Shown here in pieces: positions 8,912 through 17,690 of a DNA stretch of 64,000 nt. The stretch is taken from positions 134,015 through 198,014 of the forward strand of contig MGPB01000024.1 in NCBI GenBank assembly GCA_001795455.1. Direction: 5' to 3'. The notes below the pieces were generated by a model. The model saw only the letters and a list, made by a program, of their open reading frames with translations, was not told the DNA's origin and made no database searches. This DNA is from Curvibacter sp. GWA2_63_95. Its GTDB lineage: Bacteria; Pseudomonadota; Gammaproteobacteria; Burkholderiales; Burkholderiaceae_C. The first letter of the stretch is position 1. Every line of letters starts with the position of its first letter. Both the position numbers and the translations under genes were made by a program.

Positions 8912-10891
8912 TTGGCTACTTCATTTAACGATCAGTTTGACCAGCATGGCACATGGCGCCGTGAGTTTGCCTTGCGCCTGAAACTGCTGGGGGAGTGGAT
9001 GAAAGACCACGACCTGCTGGACGCTGGCGTGGAGGAACGATTGCGCCGCCTCGAAGGCCAGGTGCGGTCCGACAAGGTCATGGTCGCCTTTGTGGCCGAG
9101 TTTTCACGCGGCAAGTCCGAGATGATCAACGCCTTGTTTTTTGCAGGGTATGGCCGACGCATCATGCCGGCCAGTGCCGGCCGCACGACCATGTGCCCTA
9201 CCGAAATGGGCTACGACGCCGACGTCCCCCCTTGTCTGCGCCTGCTGCCGATTGAGACGCGCCTGCAACCGCAAGCGCTGATGGAATGGCGCATGGCGCC
9301 CGAGAAGTGGACCCGCATCGACCTCGATGTGAACAACCCCCAGCAGCTGGCCAAGGCCCTGGAGAAAGTGGCCGAGACCCGCAAGGTCACCCAGGACGAG
9401 GCACGCGCGCTGGGTTTCTGGCACAGCCAGGCCCCTGAAGACAACCCCATGGTCGACGCGCAGGGCATGGTGGAAGTGCCCAAGTGGCGCCACGCGCTGA
9501 TCAATATTGCCCACCCGCTGCTCAAGCAGGGGCTGGTGATCTTGGACACGCCAGGGCTCAACGCCATTGGAGCCGAACCTGAACTGACCGTGAGCCTGAT
9601 TCCGCAGGCGCATGCCGTGGTCTTCATGCTGGGTGCCGATACGGGCGTGACCAAGTCTGACCTGGCCATTTGGCGAGAACACCTGATCACCGAGTCGACC
9701 GACCCGGACGCACGTCTGGTGGTGCTCAACAAGATTGATACGTTGTGGGACGCACTGAGCACTCCCGCACAAATCCAGACCCAGATTGACCGACAAAAAG
9801 CCAGCACCGCCGAGATTTTGGGCCTGCCCAAAGACAAGGTGATTGCCGTGTCGGCCCAAAAGGGGCTGGTGGCCAAGGTGACGGAGGACGACGAACTGCT
9901 CAAGCGCAGCTGCCTGCCTGTGCTCGAAGACGTATTGGGCCGCGGCATGATGGGCAAGCGCCAGAAAATTCTGGGCGCGGCCATGGCCGATGGCATTACC
10001 GGTTTGCGTACCGAGACCGGCCGCGTCATCAACATCCGCAAGCGCGACCTGACCGAGCAGACCATGGAGCTCAAGGGTCTGCAGGGCAAAAATGCCACGG
10101 TCATCAAACACATGCGCAACCGCATCTCGCAAGAGCAGGCGGAGTTTGACCAAGGTGGCGCCAAGATCCACGCGGTGCGCTCGGTACACCTCAAGCTGCT
10201 GCGTGAGGTGTTTGGCATCCTGGGCTCCAGTGCGCTCAAGAAAGAGATGGCCCAGCTCAACGATGCGCTGATGCAAAAGGGCCTGAAGCTGGGTGTGAAG
10301 CGTGCCTACGGGGAGACCTTTGACCGCCTGCGCGGCAACCTGCAGAAAGTGCAGGCCTTGTGTGCCGAGATCCAGAGCATGCTGGTGGCCAGCTTCAAGC
10401 TGCTCAACGGCGAATATGGCTTTTCGCTGCAGGCACCGGCCGAACCGGCCATGGCCCACTTCATAACCGAGCTCGACACCATCGAACGCAACCATCTGCA
10501 GTACCTGGGCGTGGGCAATGCGTTCAAGCTCGCGCAGCCGGAGTTTTCTGACCGGCTGGTGCGCGCGCTGTCGACCCGTTTGCGCTCCGTGCACGAAAAC
10601 GCGCTGGGCGAAGTGGAGTTGTGGAGCAAGTCCGCCGCCGCCCAGTTGGACGCGCAGTTGCGCGAACGCCGCCGCAACTTTGCCCGCCGCATCGAGGCCA
10701 TTGACCGTATCTCCCAGGCCGCGGGCGGACTGGACGACCGCATTGCTGAGATCGTGCAGCAAGAGGCCGCACTGGACCAACTCGACAGCAAGCTGGCCGA
10801 ACTGACCGACTACCTGATCGCGGCCCAGGACGCTGCCAAACTCATGGCGGTGGCCGCTGCAGCTTCTGCGGTGGACGTGGTTATTGCCTGA
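8912..10891 (+). CDS. Dynamin-family GTPase
   Basis: A 659-residue protein starting at TTG (MATSFNDQF) with a GGGGA ribosome-binding site. The P-loop is the unusual EFSRGKSEMINALFF (Ser-Glu after GKS), the G3 motif is LDTPGLN and the G4 motif is NKID. The C-terminal half is long and helical with predicted coiled coil. No clear membrane helix is visible apart from an Ala-rich C-terminus. Bacterial dynamin-like proteins remodel membranes or respond to stress; the role here is unknown. mutY begins 2 bp after its stop, implying translational coupling. Confidence 0.85.
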   Translation: MATSFNDQFDQHGTWRREFALRLKLLGEWMKDHDLLDAGVEERLRRLEGQVRSDKVMVAFVAEFSRGKSEMINALFFAGYGRRIMPASAGRTTMCPTEMGYDADVPPCLRLLPIETRLQPQALMEWRMAPEKWTRIDLDVNNPQQLAKALEKVAETRKVTQDEARALGFWHSQAPEDNPMVDAQGMVEVPKWRHALINIAHPLLKQGLVILDTPGLNAIGAEPELTVSLIPQAHAVVFMLGADTGVTKSDLAIWREHLITESTDPDARLVVLNKIDTLWDALSTPAQIQTQIDRQKASTAEILGLPKDKVIAVSAQKGLVAKVTEDDELLKRSCLPVLEDVLGRGMMGKRQKILGAAMADGITGLRTETGRVINIRKRDLTEQTMELKGLQGKNATVIKHMRNRISQEQAEFDQGGAKIHAVRSVHLKLLREVFGILGSSALKKEMAQLNDALMQKGLKLGVKRAYGETFDRLRGNLQKVQALCAEIQSMLVASFKLLNGEYGFSLQAPAEPAMAHFITELDTIERNHLQYLGVGNAFKLAQPEFSDRLVRALSTRLRSVHENALGEVELWSKSAAAQLDAQLRERRRNFARRIEAIDRISQAAGGLDDRIAEIVQQEAALDQLDSKLAELTDYLIAAQDAAKLMAVAAAASAVDVVIA

Positions 10892-10893
10892 GT

Positions 10894-11931
10894 GTGACTG
10901 CTAGCAACTTTGCCACCCAGGTGGTGGCTTGGCAGCGCCAGCATGGGCGCAACACCCTGCCGTGGCAAAACACCCAAGACCCCTACCGGGTGTGGCTGTC
11001 CGAGATCATGCTGCAACAGACGCAGGTGGTCACCGTCATCGGCTACTTTGCCAAATTCCTCGCGCGCTGCCCCACCGTGGCCGACCTGGCCGCAGCCAGC
11101 AGCGACGAGGTGATGGGCCTGTGGAGCGGCCTGGGTTACTACAGCCGCGCGCGCAACCTGCACCGCTGTGCGCAACTGGTGGTGGAGCTGCACGGTGGCA
11201 AGTTTCCGCGCGACGCGGCCACGCTGACCACGTTGCCCGGTATAGGCCGGTCTACCGCCGCGGCCATTGCCTCCCTGTGTTTCGGCGAACGCGTGGCGAT
11301 TCTGGACGCGAATGTGAAGCGGGTGGTCACCCGCGTGCTGGGCTTTGATGCCGATCTGGCGTCTTCCGCCAACGAAAAGAAACTGTGGGATGCCGCCACG
11401 GGCCTGCTGCCCGCAGTCAAAAACGCGGCGACAGACATGCCGCGTTACACCCAAGGCATGATGGACTTGGGGGCCACCGTGTGCAGCCCCAAAAAGCCCA
11501 GTTGCCTGCTCTGCCCGGTGCACAGCCATTGCGCTGCAGCCAAGGCCGGCGATGCGGAGCGCTACCCCGTGCGTACCCGCAAGCTCAAGCGCAGCAGCCA
11601 AAGTCTGTGGCTGCTGTGGGTGCAGCGGGCGGATGGTGCGGTGTGGCTGGCCAAGCGGCCCACGCCCGGCGTGTGGGCGGGGCTGCAGTGCTTCCCGCTG
11701 TTTGACAGCGAAGACGCCTTGCGTGCGGCGCTGCCAGCACAGGCCGCTCAGCGCCTCGCAATGCTGCCGGTCTTCACCCATGTGCTCACACATAAAGACC
11801 TGTTTATGCGTGCAGCCCGCATGGATGTTGCGCAAGAAGCTATAGATTTAGGAGTAGGGGGCTGGTTCTTGCCAGCAGAGTGGGCCGCTGCAGGACTGCC
11901 TGCCCCTGTGCGCAAGCTGCTGGAGGCTTAG
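10894..11931 (+). CDS. mutY: A/G-specific adenine glycosylase
   Basis: Removes adenine mispaired with 8-oxoG. The 345-residue protein starts at GTG. Motifs are the active-site Glu in WLSEIMLQQTQV, the helix-hairpin-helix LPGIGRSTAAAIASL, the catalytic Asp in ILDANVKRV, and the [4Fe-4S] cysteines C-x6-C-x2-C-x5-C (CSPKKPSCLLCPVHSHC). The C-terminal NUDIX-like domain reads 8-oxoG. A dispersed-repeat copy (11820-11857) encodes MDVAQEAIDLGV within that C-terminal domain. Confidence 0.96.
   Translation: MTASNFATQVVAWQRQHGRNTLPWQNTQDPYRVWLSEIMLQQTQVVTVIGYFAKFLARCPTVADLAAASSDEVMGLWSGLGYYSRARNLHRCAQLVVELHGGKFPRDAATLTTLPGIGRSTAAAIASLCFGERVAILDANVKRVVTRVLGFDADLASSANEKKLWDAATGLLPAVKNAATDMPRYTQGMMDLGATVCSPKKPSCLLCPVHSHCAAAKAGDAERYPVRTRKLKRSSQSLWLLWVQRADGAVWLAKRPTPGVWAGLQCFPLFDSEDALRAALPAQAAQRLAMLPVFTHVLTHKDLFMRAARMDVAQEAIDLGVGGWFLPAEWAAAGLPAPVRKLLEA
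11820..11857 (-). repeat. Dispersed repeat, copy F (inside mutY)
   Basis: The plus strand reads ATGGATGTTGCGCAAGAAGC then TATAGATTTAGGAG, a diverged reverse-complement copy of the family. It is read in frame, antisense to the repeat, as MDVAQEAIDLGV, the same frame as copies D and E. Confidence 0.6.
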
Positions 11932-11986
11932 GCCGAAGCTCGCGCCCTCTGGGCAGTTACCCGCGCAGAGGTGGAGCGTGGGGACT

Positions 11987-12859
11987 CTATCCCTTGGCGT
12001 CCATCTCGCGGTGGCGCTTGAGTGTGACCCAGCTGTCCTGGAAGCGCCGGGCCAGTTGCTCCACCAGGTACACCGAGCGGTGTTGCCCGCCTGTGCAGCC
12101 AATGGCCACCGTCACGTAGCTGCGGTGGTCGCGTGCCAGGGCATCCAGCCAGCTTTCCAGAAAATGGGTGATGTGGTGCTGCATGCGTTCCACGTCTTCT
12201 TGGGCTTTCAGAAAGTCGATCACCGGTTGGTCGCGCCCCGTCAGGTGTTTGAGTTCGGGGTCGTAGTGCGGGTTGGGCAACATGCGCACGTCAAATATGT
12301 AGTCCGCATCGGTGGGCACACCGCGTTTGAAGGCAAAAGACTGGAACACCAGCGTGAGCTGCCCGCCCGGCGCGGCAATCAGCGATTTCACGTAGCCCTG
12401 CAGCTGTGAGGGGCGGATGATGCTGGAGTCGATCACATGCGCCTGCTCGCGCAGATCGGCCAGCAGTTCTCGCTCCAGTTCAATCGCGTCGACCAGTGCG
12501 CGGCGTTCGTCGCGTTCGCCGTGGTCCGAGCTGTTCTGCGACAGCGGGTGCTTGCGCCGTGTCTCCGAATAGCGTCGCACCAGCGTGTCGGTGGTGGCAT
12601 CCAGAAACAGGGACTTGACCTCCACGCCCAACGCGCGCACGGCGGCTAGCTGTTGCGGCACCAAGGGCAGGGAGGTGGCACTGCGCACATCCATGGCAAT
12701 GGCCACGCGCGGTGCGTTGTGTTGTTGCTCCAACTCTACGAATGGCAGCAGCAGCTCGGGCGGCAGGTTGTCCACGCAGTAAAAACCGGCGTCCTCCAGC
12801 GCATTCAGTGCCACCGATTTGCCGGAGCCGGACATGCCGGTGATGAGCACAATTTCCAT
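11987..12859 (-). CDS. rapZ: RNase adapter protein/nucleotide-binding protein RapZ
   Basis: P-loop protein that in enterobacteria controls glucosamine-6-phosphate synthase by guiding RNase E to the sRNA GlmZ. The Walker A motif is GMSGSGKS at residues 8-15. The conserved DVRSA, FLDA and the C-terminal [11 protein letters not shown] motif are present. 290 residues is typical. The ATG overlaps the recN TGA by one base, so the genes are probably translationally coupled. A GTG one codon upstream is an alternative start. Confidence 0.95.
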   Translation of the reverse strand: MEIVLITGMSGSGKSVALNALEDAGFYCVDNLPPELLLPFVELEQQHNAPRVAIAMDVRSATSLPLVPQQLAAVRALGVEVKSLFLDATTDTLVRRYSETRRKHPLSQNSSDHGERDERRALVDAIELERELLADLREQAHVIDSSIIRPSQLQGYVKSLIAAPGGQLTLVFQSFAFKRGVPTDADYIFDVRMLPNPHYDPELKHLTGRDQPVIDFLKAQEDVERMQHHITHFLESWLDALARDHRSYVTVAIGCTGGQHRSVYLVEQLARRFQDSWVTLKRHREMDAKG

Positions 12860-14508
12860 CACACCCCCGCTTGCAGCATCTCTTTGGCATGGGCCAGCGT
12901 GGTGCTGGAGAGTCTTTCGCCACCCAACATGCGGGCAATTTCGGCCACGCGCTGCTCGCCGCCCACGGGGGCCACGGTGCTCAGGGTAGCGCTGCCTTGC
13001 AGTTGTTTGGACACCACCAGGTGGTGGTGCGCGCAGGCGGCTACCTGGGGCAGGTGGGTCACGGCCAGCACCTGGCGGTCGCTGCCCAGCTGCTGCATGA
13101 GGCGGCCCACGGTCTCGGCCACTGCGCCGCCCACACCGGAGTCCACCTCGTCAAAAATCAGGGTCTGGGCCGTGCCCAGGCGGCTGGTGGTCACCGCAAT
13201 GGCCAGTGCCATGCGCGACAGCTCACCACCCGAGGCCACCTTGCCCACCGGGCGCGGTGTGCTGCCGGCGTGGCCTGCGGCCAGAAACTGCACATCTTCC
13301 AGGCCGCTGGCCTGGGGCTGGGTCAAGGGTTCCAGCGCCACTTCAAACCGGCCGCCTTGCATGCCCAAGCCTTGCATGGCCTGGGTGATGCTCTGGGCCA
13401 GCAGGGGCGCGGCCTTGGCGCGTTGTTTGGAAAGGGCTTTGGCCTCGGCCATGAAGGCGGCCTGGGCCTTGCGCTCTTTGGCTTGCAGTCCGTCGAGGTC
13501 GGCCGCGGCGTCCAGCTGGGCCAGCTCGGTCTTCCAGCTCGCCCACAGCTCGGCCAGCTCTTCGGGCGCTCGCTTGTAGCGGCGCGCCAGGCTCACCCAG
13601 AGTGACATGCGCTCGTCCAGCTCGGCCAGGCGCTCGGGGTCCAGCTCGGCACGGCGGGCATAACTGCGCAGGCTGTGCACGGTGTCTTCCACCTGCGCGA
13701 TGCTGGAGTTCAGGGCCTCAATGGCGTCTTTGAATTCGGCTTCCAGGTGCGATTGGGCTTGCAGCCGCTGCAGGGCGGCGTGCAGCGGCGCCAGGGCGTT
13801 GGTGTCGTCGTCTTCCAGCAGGTTGACGGTGCACTGCGCGGCGTCAATCAGCGCCTGCCCGTTGGCCAGGCGGCTGTGGCTGGCGTTGAGCTCAGGCCAC
13901 TCATCCGCGCCGGGGTTGAGCTTGTCGACCTCGCCAATCTGCCAGGCCAGGCGCTCGCGCTCGCGCTGCAGGCTGTCTTGGGCGGCTTGGGCTTGGGTGA
14001 GGGCTTGTTGGGTCTGGCGCCAGGTGGTCCACAGGCCACTCAGCGCGTTGGTGTCCACCTTGGCGTAGGCGTCCAGCAGGCCGCGCACGGCGTCGGGTCG
14101 GGTCAGGCTCTGCCAGGCGTGCTGGCCGTGAATATCGAGCAGCTGTTCGCCAATGGTGCGCAGTTGCTGCGCGGTGGCGGGGCTGCCGTTTACCCAGGCG
14201 CGGCTTTTGCCTTGTGTGTCCACGGTGCGGCGCAGCAGCAGGGAGTCGCCGGACTCAAAGCCCGCTTCGTCCAGCACGGCTTGCAAGCCCGGTGCATTGT
14301 CAAACTCGGCGCTCACATCGGTGCGGGCCGCCCCTTCGCGGATCACGCCAGTGTCGGCGCGTGCGCCGGTCACCAGTTGCAGCGCATCGATCAGGATGGA
14401 TTTGCCTGCGCCGGTTTCACCCGTCAGCACCGAAAAGCCGGATTCGAGGTCCAGCTCCAGCTCGCTGACGATTACAAAGTCTCTGAGAACAATTCGCTTG
14501 AGTGCCAT
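12859..14508 (-). CDS. recN: DNA repair protein RecN (SMC-like ATPase)
   Basis: SMC-like protein involved in recombinational repair of double-strand breaks. It has 549 residues with Walker [15 protein letters not shown] at residues 31-44, a central coiled coil (about residues 150-370), the ABC signature [14 protein letters not shown] and Walker [14 protein letters not shown]. It begins 21 bp after nadK on the same strand, giving the order nadK-recN-rapZ. Confidence 0.96.
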   Translation of the reverse strand: MALKRIVLRDFVIVSELELDLESGFSVLTGETGAGKSILIDALQLVTGARADTGVIREGAARTDVSAEFDNAPGLQAVLDEAGFESGDSLLLRRTVDTQGKSRAWVNGSPATAQQLRTIGEQLLDIHGQHAWQSLTRPDAVRGLLDAYAKVDTNALSGLWTTWRQTQQALTQAQAAQDSLQRERERLAWQIGEVDKLNPGADEWPELNASHSRLANGQALIDAAQCTVNLLEDDDTNALAPLHAALQRLQAQSHLEAEFKDAIEALNSSIAQVEDTVHSLRSYARRAELDPERLAELDERMSLWVSLARRYKRAPEELAELWASWKTELAQLDAAADLDGLQAKERKAQAAFMAEAKALSKQRAKAAPLLAQSITQAMQGLGMQGGRFEVALEPLTQPQASGLEDVQFLAAGHAGSTPRPVGKVASGGELSRMALAIAVTTSRLGTAQTLIFDEVDSGVGGAVAETVGRLMQQLGSDRQVLAVTHLPQVAACAHHHLVVSKQLQGSATLSTVAPVGGEQRVAEIARMLGGERLSSTTLAHAKEMLQAGV

Positions 14509-14528
14509 GGGTTCACTACCGGTGGCGC

Positions 14529-15425
14529 TCAGGCCACCCCTTCATTCCAATGCATCTTCTGGCGCAGGGTGTCAAAGTAGGTCCAGCCCACGGGATGCAA
14601 AAAGCGCACCTTGTGCTCCGAGCGGGTCACCTCAATGCGGTCGCCGTGCATCAGGCTGGCCAGGCTCTGCATGTCAAAGTTGGCGCTGGCATCGCGCCCT
14701 GCTACGATTTCGATAGCTATCCGCGCAGTATCGGCGAGCGCTATCGGCCTATTTGACAATGTATGGGGGGCAATCGGCACCATCACCCAGGCGGCAATCG
14801 AGGGGTGCAACAGCGGCCCGCCGGCCGACATGGCGTAGGCGGTGGAGCCCGTGGGCGAGGCGATGATCAGCCCGTCCGCCCGCTGGTTGGCCACAAAGTG
14901 CCCGTCCACCTCCACGCGCAGCTCCACCATGCCCGAGGTGGCGCCGCGGTTCACCACCACGTCGTTCATGGCCTCGGCCTCAAACACGCAGTGGCCGTCG
15001 CGCATCACACGCGCATGCATCAGGGCGCGGTCGTCCACCTCGTAGTGGCCGGCCAACATGGGGGCCAAGGTGGTTGTGTACTGTTCGAAGCGGATGTCGG
15101 TAATAAACCCCAGTCGCCCGGAGTTGATGCCGATCAGCGGCACCCGGTAGCGCGCCAGCTGGCGGCCAATGCCCAGCATGGTGCCGTCGCCGCCCACCAC
15201 CAGGGCCAGGTCGCAATGGCTGCCAATGCCAGCCACATCCAGGGTGGTGTAGTTGCTCAGGCCCGTATTGGTGGCGGTGTCTGCCTCAATCACCACCTCG
15301 CAGCCCTGGTCCATCAAATAGTGGGCAATCTCGTCCAGCGATTTGCGGGACGACGCCCCCGCAGCGCTGGTGCCGGTGGATTGGTACTTGCCGATCAGAG
15401 CGACATGCCTAAATTGGGACAACAT
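14529..15425 (-). CDS. nadK: NAD kinase
   Basis: Phosphorylates NAD to NADP. The start is the ATG at 15425 ([15 protein letters not shown]), which gives 298 residues, the family length. The diagnostic GGDGTMLG motif is present, as are the NE/D-like MNDVVVNRG and [16 protein letters not shown] segments. A dispersed-repeat copy (14701-14754) encodes [16 protein letters not shown], a beta-strand region near the C-terminus that normally varies in sequence. The gene is divergent from hrcA, with only 39 bp between the starts. Confidence 0.95.
   Translation of the reverse strand: MLSQFRHVALIGKYQSTGTSAAGASSRKSLDEIAHYLMDQGCEVVIEADTATNTGLSNYTTLDVAGIGSHCDLALVVGGDGTMLGIGRQLARYRVPLIGINSGRLGFITDIRFEQYTTTLAPMLAGHYEVDDRALMHARVMRDGHCVFEAEAMNDVVVNRGATSGMVELRVEVDGHFVANQRADGLIIASPTGSTAYAMSAGGPLLHPSIAAWVMVPIAPHTLSNRPIALADTARIAIEIVAGRDASANFDMQSLASLMHGDRIEVTRSEHKVRFLHPVGWTYFDTLRQKMHWNEGVA
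14701..14754 (+). repeat. Dispersed repeat, copy E (inside nadK)
   Basis: The plus strand reads GCTACGATTTCGATAGCTAT, then CCGCGCAGTATCGGCGAGCG, then CTATCGGCCTATTT. It matches the family along its whole length, including the A/T arm and the CCTATTT end, with scattered changes. It is read antisense in nadK as [16 protein letters not shown]. Confidence 0.7.
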
Positions 15426-15464
15426 GCGCAAATTAGACACTAAATAGGTTACTAAAATGGCCGC

Positions 15465-16469
15465 ATGCTCGATGATCGTTCCAAGTTGTTGATGAAGGCG
15501 CTGGTCGAGCGTTATATCGCCGATGGACAACCCGTTGGCAGCCGCACCTTGTCCAAGGCCTCGGGCCTGGAACTATCCCCTGCTACCATCCGCAACGTCA
15601 TGGCGGACCTGGAGGATTTGGGCCTCATCGTCAGCCCCCACACCTCGGCCGGACGCATTCCCACCGCACGCGGCTACCGCCTGTTTGTGGACACCATGCT
15701 CACCGTGCAGCAGGGCCATATGCCCACCCACAGCCTGGCACCCGACCAGCCGCAGCGTGTCATCTCCAACGCAGCCAACCTTTTGTCCAGCCTCTCGCAG
15801 TTCGTGGGCGTGGTCATCTCGCCGCGCCGCACCTCGGCGTTTCGGCACATCGAATTCTTGCGCCTGTCCGAAAAGCGGCTCTTGGTCATCATCGTGTCGC
15901 CCGATGGCGATGTGCAAAACCGCGTCATCTACACCGAGGTGGACTACGCCCAAAGCCAATTGGTGGAGGGCGCCAACTTCCTCAACACCCACTACGCCGG
16001 GCTGGAGATCGAAGAGGTGCGCAAGCGCCTGCAAAACGAGGTGGACAGCCTGCGCAGCGAGATTGCCACCCTGATGCAGGCCGCTGTGCATGCCAGCTCC
16101 GAGGCCATCAGCGAGTCGCAGGACGAGGTGGTGATCTCTGGCGAACGCAATCTGCTCTCGGTGTCTGACTTTTCCAGCGACATGGGCCACCTGCGCCGTG
16201 CGTTTGACCTGTTTGAGCAAAAAGCCCAACTCATGCGCCTGCTGGACGTGACCGGCCAGGCCGAAGGCGTGCGCATCTTCATTGGCGGCGAGAGCCAGGT
16301 GGTGCCGTTTGAAGACCTGTCCATCGTCAGCAGCCCCTACGAGGTGGACGGCAAAGTGGTCGGCACGCTGGGCGTGATTGGCCCCACGCGCATGGCCTAC
16401 GACCGCATGATCCAGATCGTGGACATCACCTCCAAGCTGGTGAGCAACGCGCTGAGCCACCACAAATAG
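15465..16469 (+). CDS. hrcA: Heat-inducible transcription repressor HrcA
   Basis: Represses class I heat-shock operons by binding CIRCE operators with GroEL help. 334 residues with an N-terminal winged helix ([28 protein letters not shown]), the conserved segment [15 protein letters not shown], and the C-terminal GAF-like region ([22 protein letters not shown]). No CIRCE site is visible nearby, so its targets lie outside the window. It is divergent from nadK. Confidence 0.96.
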   Translation: MLDDRSKLLMKALVERYIADGQPVGSRTLSKASGLELSPATIRNVMADLEDLGLIVSPHTSAGRIPTARGYRLFVDTMLTVQQGHMPTHSLAPDQPQRVISNAANLLSSLSQFVGVVISPRRTSAFRHIEFLRLSEKRLLVIIVSPDGDVQNRVIYTEVDYAQSQLVEGANFLNTHYAGLEIEEVRKRLQNEVDSLRSEIATLMQAAVHASSEAISESQDEVVISGERNLLSVSDFSSDMGHLRRAFDLFEQKAQLMRLLDVTGQAEGVRIFIGGESQVVPFEDLSIVSSPYEVDGKVVGTLGVIGPTRMAYDRMIQIVDITSKLVSNALSHHK

Positions 16470-16484
16470 CCCGCGCCACCCCGG

Positions 16485-16490
16485 TACAAT
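16485..16490 (+). promoter_or_regulatory. Probable -10 element of the tRNA-CAT promoter
   Basis: TACAAT lies 13 bp before the tRNA 5' end, at the distance expected for a sigma-70 -10 box. No convincing -35 hexamer is seen in the hrcA tail. Confidence 0.45.
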
Positions 16491-16503
16491 CCGCGCTTCG
16501 GTT

Positions 16504-16580
16504 GGGGCGTTAGCTCAGTTGGTTAGAGCAGAGGACTCATAATCCTTTGGTCCACGGTTCAAGTCCGTGACGCCCTACCA
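16504..16580 (+). tRNA. tRNA with CAT anticodon (elongator Met, or Ile2 if lysidine-modified)
   Basis: A 77-nt cloverleaf with acceptor GGGGCGT/ACGCCCT, D arm GCTCAGTTGGTTAGAGC, anticodon loop CTCATAA, T arm CACGGTTCAAGTCCGTG and encoded CCA. The anticodon is CAT. The variable-loop/T-arm region (TTTGGTC and GGTTCAAGTCC) is like E. coli tRNA-Ile2, so the amino-acid identity is not settled by sequence reading. Confidence 0.92.
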
Positions 16581-16591
16581 TTCCATGCACC

Positions 16592-16625
16592 AAGCCTGTT
16601 GTTCCCCGGACCGCAGGCTTTTTTT
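16592..16625 (+). terminator. Terminator after tRNA-CAT
   Basis: AAGCCTG (16592-16598) pairs with CAGGCTT (16614-16620) and is followed by a run of T residues. Confidence 0.7.
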
Positions 16626-16714
16626 GTGTCCGTGGTTGAGTTGACTTTGCGCAAGGTGTTCGGTCTTCGATAAGACTACCCTGCAGGTGTACTTCTTTTG
16701 AAAGGGAACACACC

Positions 16715-17101
16715 ATGTCGCATTACCACGCAGTTGTCTGGCTCGATCATTCGGAGGCGCATGTCATGCACATTGCGCCGGATGATGTGGAAGCATCCGT
16801 CGTGCGCCCCAAGCACCCGCATTCGCAGGTACACGCCAAGGGTGGCGTGGTGGGCTCCGGCAAGGCCGCGGAAGACAAGCAGTACTACCACGCCATTGCT
16901 GAGGCGCTGAAGGGCGCGGAGGAAGTTCTGGTGGTGGGTCCGGCGCAGGCCAAGCTGCAACTCATCAAACATCTGCACAGCCACGACCCGCAAGTGGGGG
17001 ACAAGGTGGTGGGTGTGGAGAGCATTGACCACCCCAGCGACGCGCAATTGGTGGCCTATGCCCGCAAGTACTTTGTGGCCAAGGACCAGATGCTGGCCTG
17101 A
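16715..17101 (+). CDS. Small eRF1-domain-like protein ('translational machinery protein')
   Basis: A 128-residue cytosolic protein (MSHYHAVVWLDHSEAHVMHI...). It resembles short proteobacterial proteins annotated as eRF1-domain-like or translational machinery proteins: an N-terminal VVWLDHSEAH segment, a central GKAAEDKQYYHAIAEAL helix and a LVVGPAQAKLQLIKHL segment. It is His-rich. No catalytic motif is evident and the function is unproven. An AAAGGGAA-like sequence precedes the ATG. It is a single gene between a tRNA terminator and a convergent small gene. Confidence 0.7.
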   Translation: MSHYHAVVWLDHSEAHVMHIAPDDVEASVVRPKHPHSQVHAKGGVVGSGKAAEDKQYYHAIAEALKGAEEVLVVGPAQAKLQLIKHLHSHDPQVGDKVVGVESIDHPSDAQLVAYARKYFVAKDQMLA

Positions 17102-17136
17102 GCCCGCCCTGCTACGGCGGCGCCGCGGGCTGCGGC

Positions 17137-17457
17137 CTAGCGCTGTTGCTGTTTGAATTTGGAGTTCGCCGCGGCCGGGTGGTGCCCTACAAACAGGGTG
17201 GTCACCCCGACCATGAGTGCATGGGCGCGGGTTTCGTCTTGGTGGTCGCACAGGGCTTGCATGAGGTCGGAGCGCAAATACCAAAGTTCGCCCACGTCGC
17301 GTGCGTAGCTGATCTTGAACTCCAGGTGGAAGTCCGCCGCACGGCAGTAGCTGCGCACCACGCTCAGCATGGCGTTGCGGATTTTCTCGAGGGCGTCCTC
17401 AGGGCTCTCCAGGGGCTCGGGAGCCAAAAAATTCCAGAAGCTGTTTTTGATGCGCAT
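17137..17457 (-). CDS. Hypothetical protein, 106 aa
   Basis: Not recognised. It is a soluble acidic/neutral protein beginning MRIKNSFWNFLAPEPLESPEDALEKIRNAML, with a helical centre (VVRSYCRAADFHLEFKISYARDVGELWYLRSDLMQAL) and a Lys/Gln-rich tail. Codon use resembles its neighbours, and no strong overlapping frame competes on the plus strand. It is convergent with the eRF1-like gene. No signal peptide or membrane segment is seen. Confidence 0.6.
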   Translation of the reverse strand: MRIKNSFWNFLAPEPLESPEDALEKIRNAMLSVVRSYCRAADFHLEFKISYARDVGELWYLRSDLMQALCDHQDETRAHALMVGVTTLFVGHHPAAANSKFKQQQR

Positions 17458-17690
17458 GTCGTCAGTCCTTGTGGTTGCCGACGCCGCACTCGGGTGCGTT
17501 GTGGTAACTCATGTCCGCAGTGTGCCCTGCGCGTGTGAAGGCTGTCTGACAAAGCGCCACTTTGGCAAAGCGTTGTGCCAGCAATTACAAAGCGTTACTG
17601 CGCAATACCGCACATGCGGGGGCGGGCGCATGCGGATTGCAGAAATAGAATGGTTCGCATCGGGTTCGCCCTTTTGCACAAGGACTTTTC
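17458..17690. other. Intergenic region between the hypothetical gene and asmA-like gene
   Basis: 233 bp holding the divergent 5' ends of both genes. No recognisable promoter, repeat or RNA gene was seen in it. Confidence 0.4.

Noticed and set aside
9104-10780. Long antisense open frame opposite the dynamin-like GTPase
   Set aside because: Same codon-bias artefact; the plus-strand gene has clear GTPase motifs.
15426-15464. CIRCE element near hrcA
   Set aside because: No TTAGCACTC-N9-GAGTGCTAA inverted repeat in the 39-bp nadK-hrcA gap.
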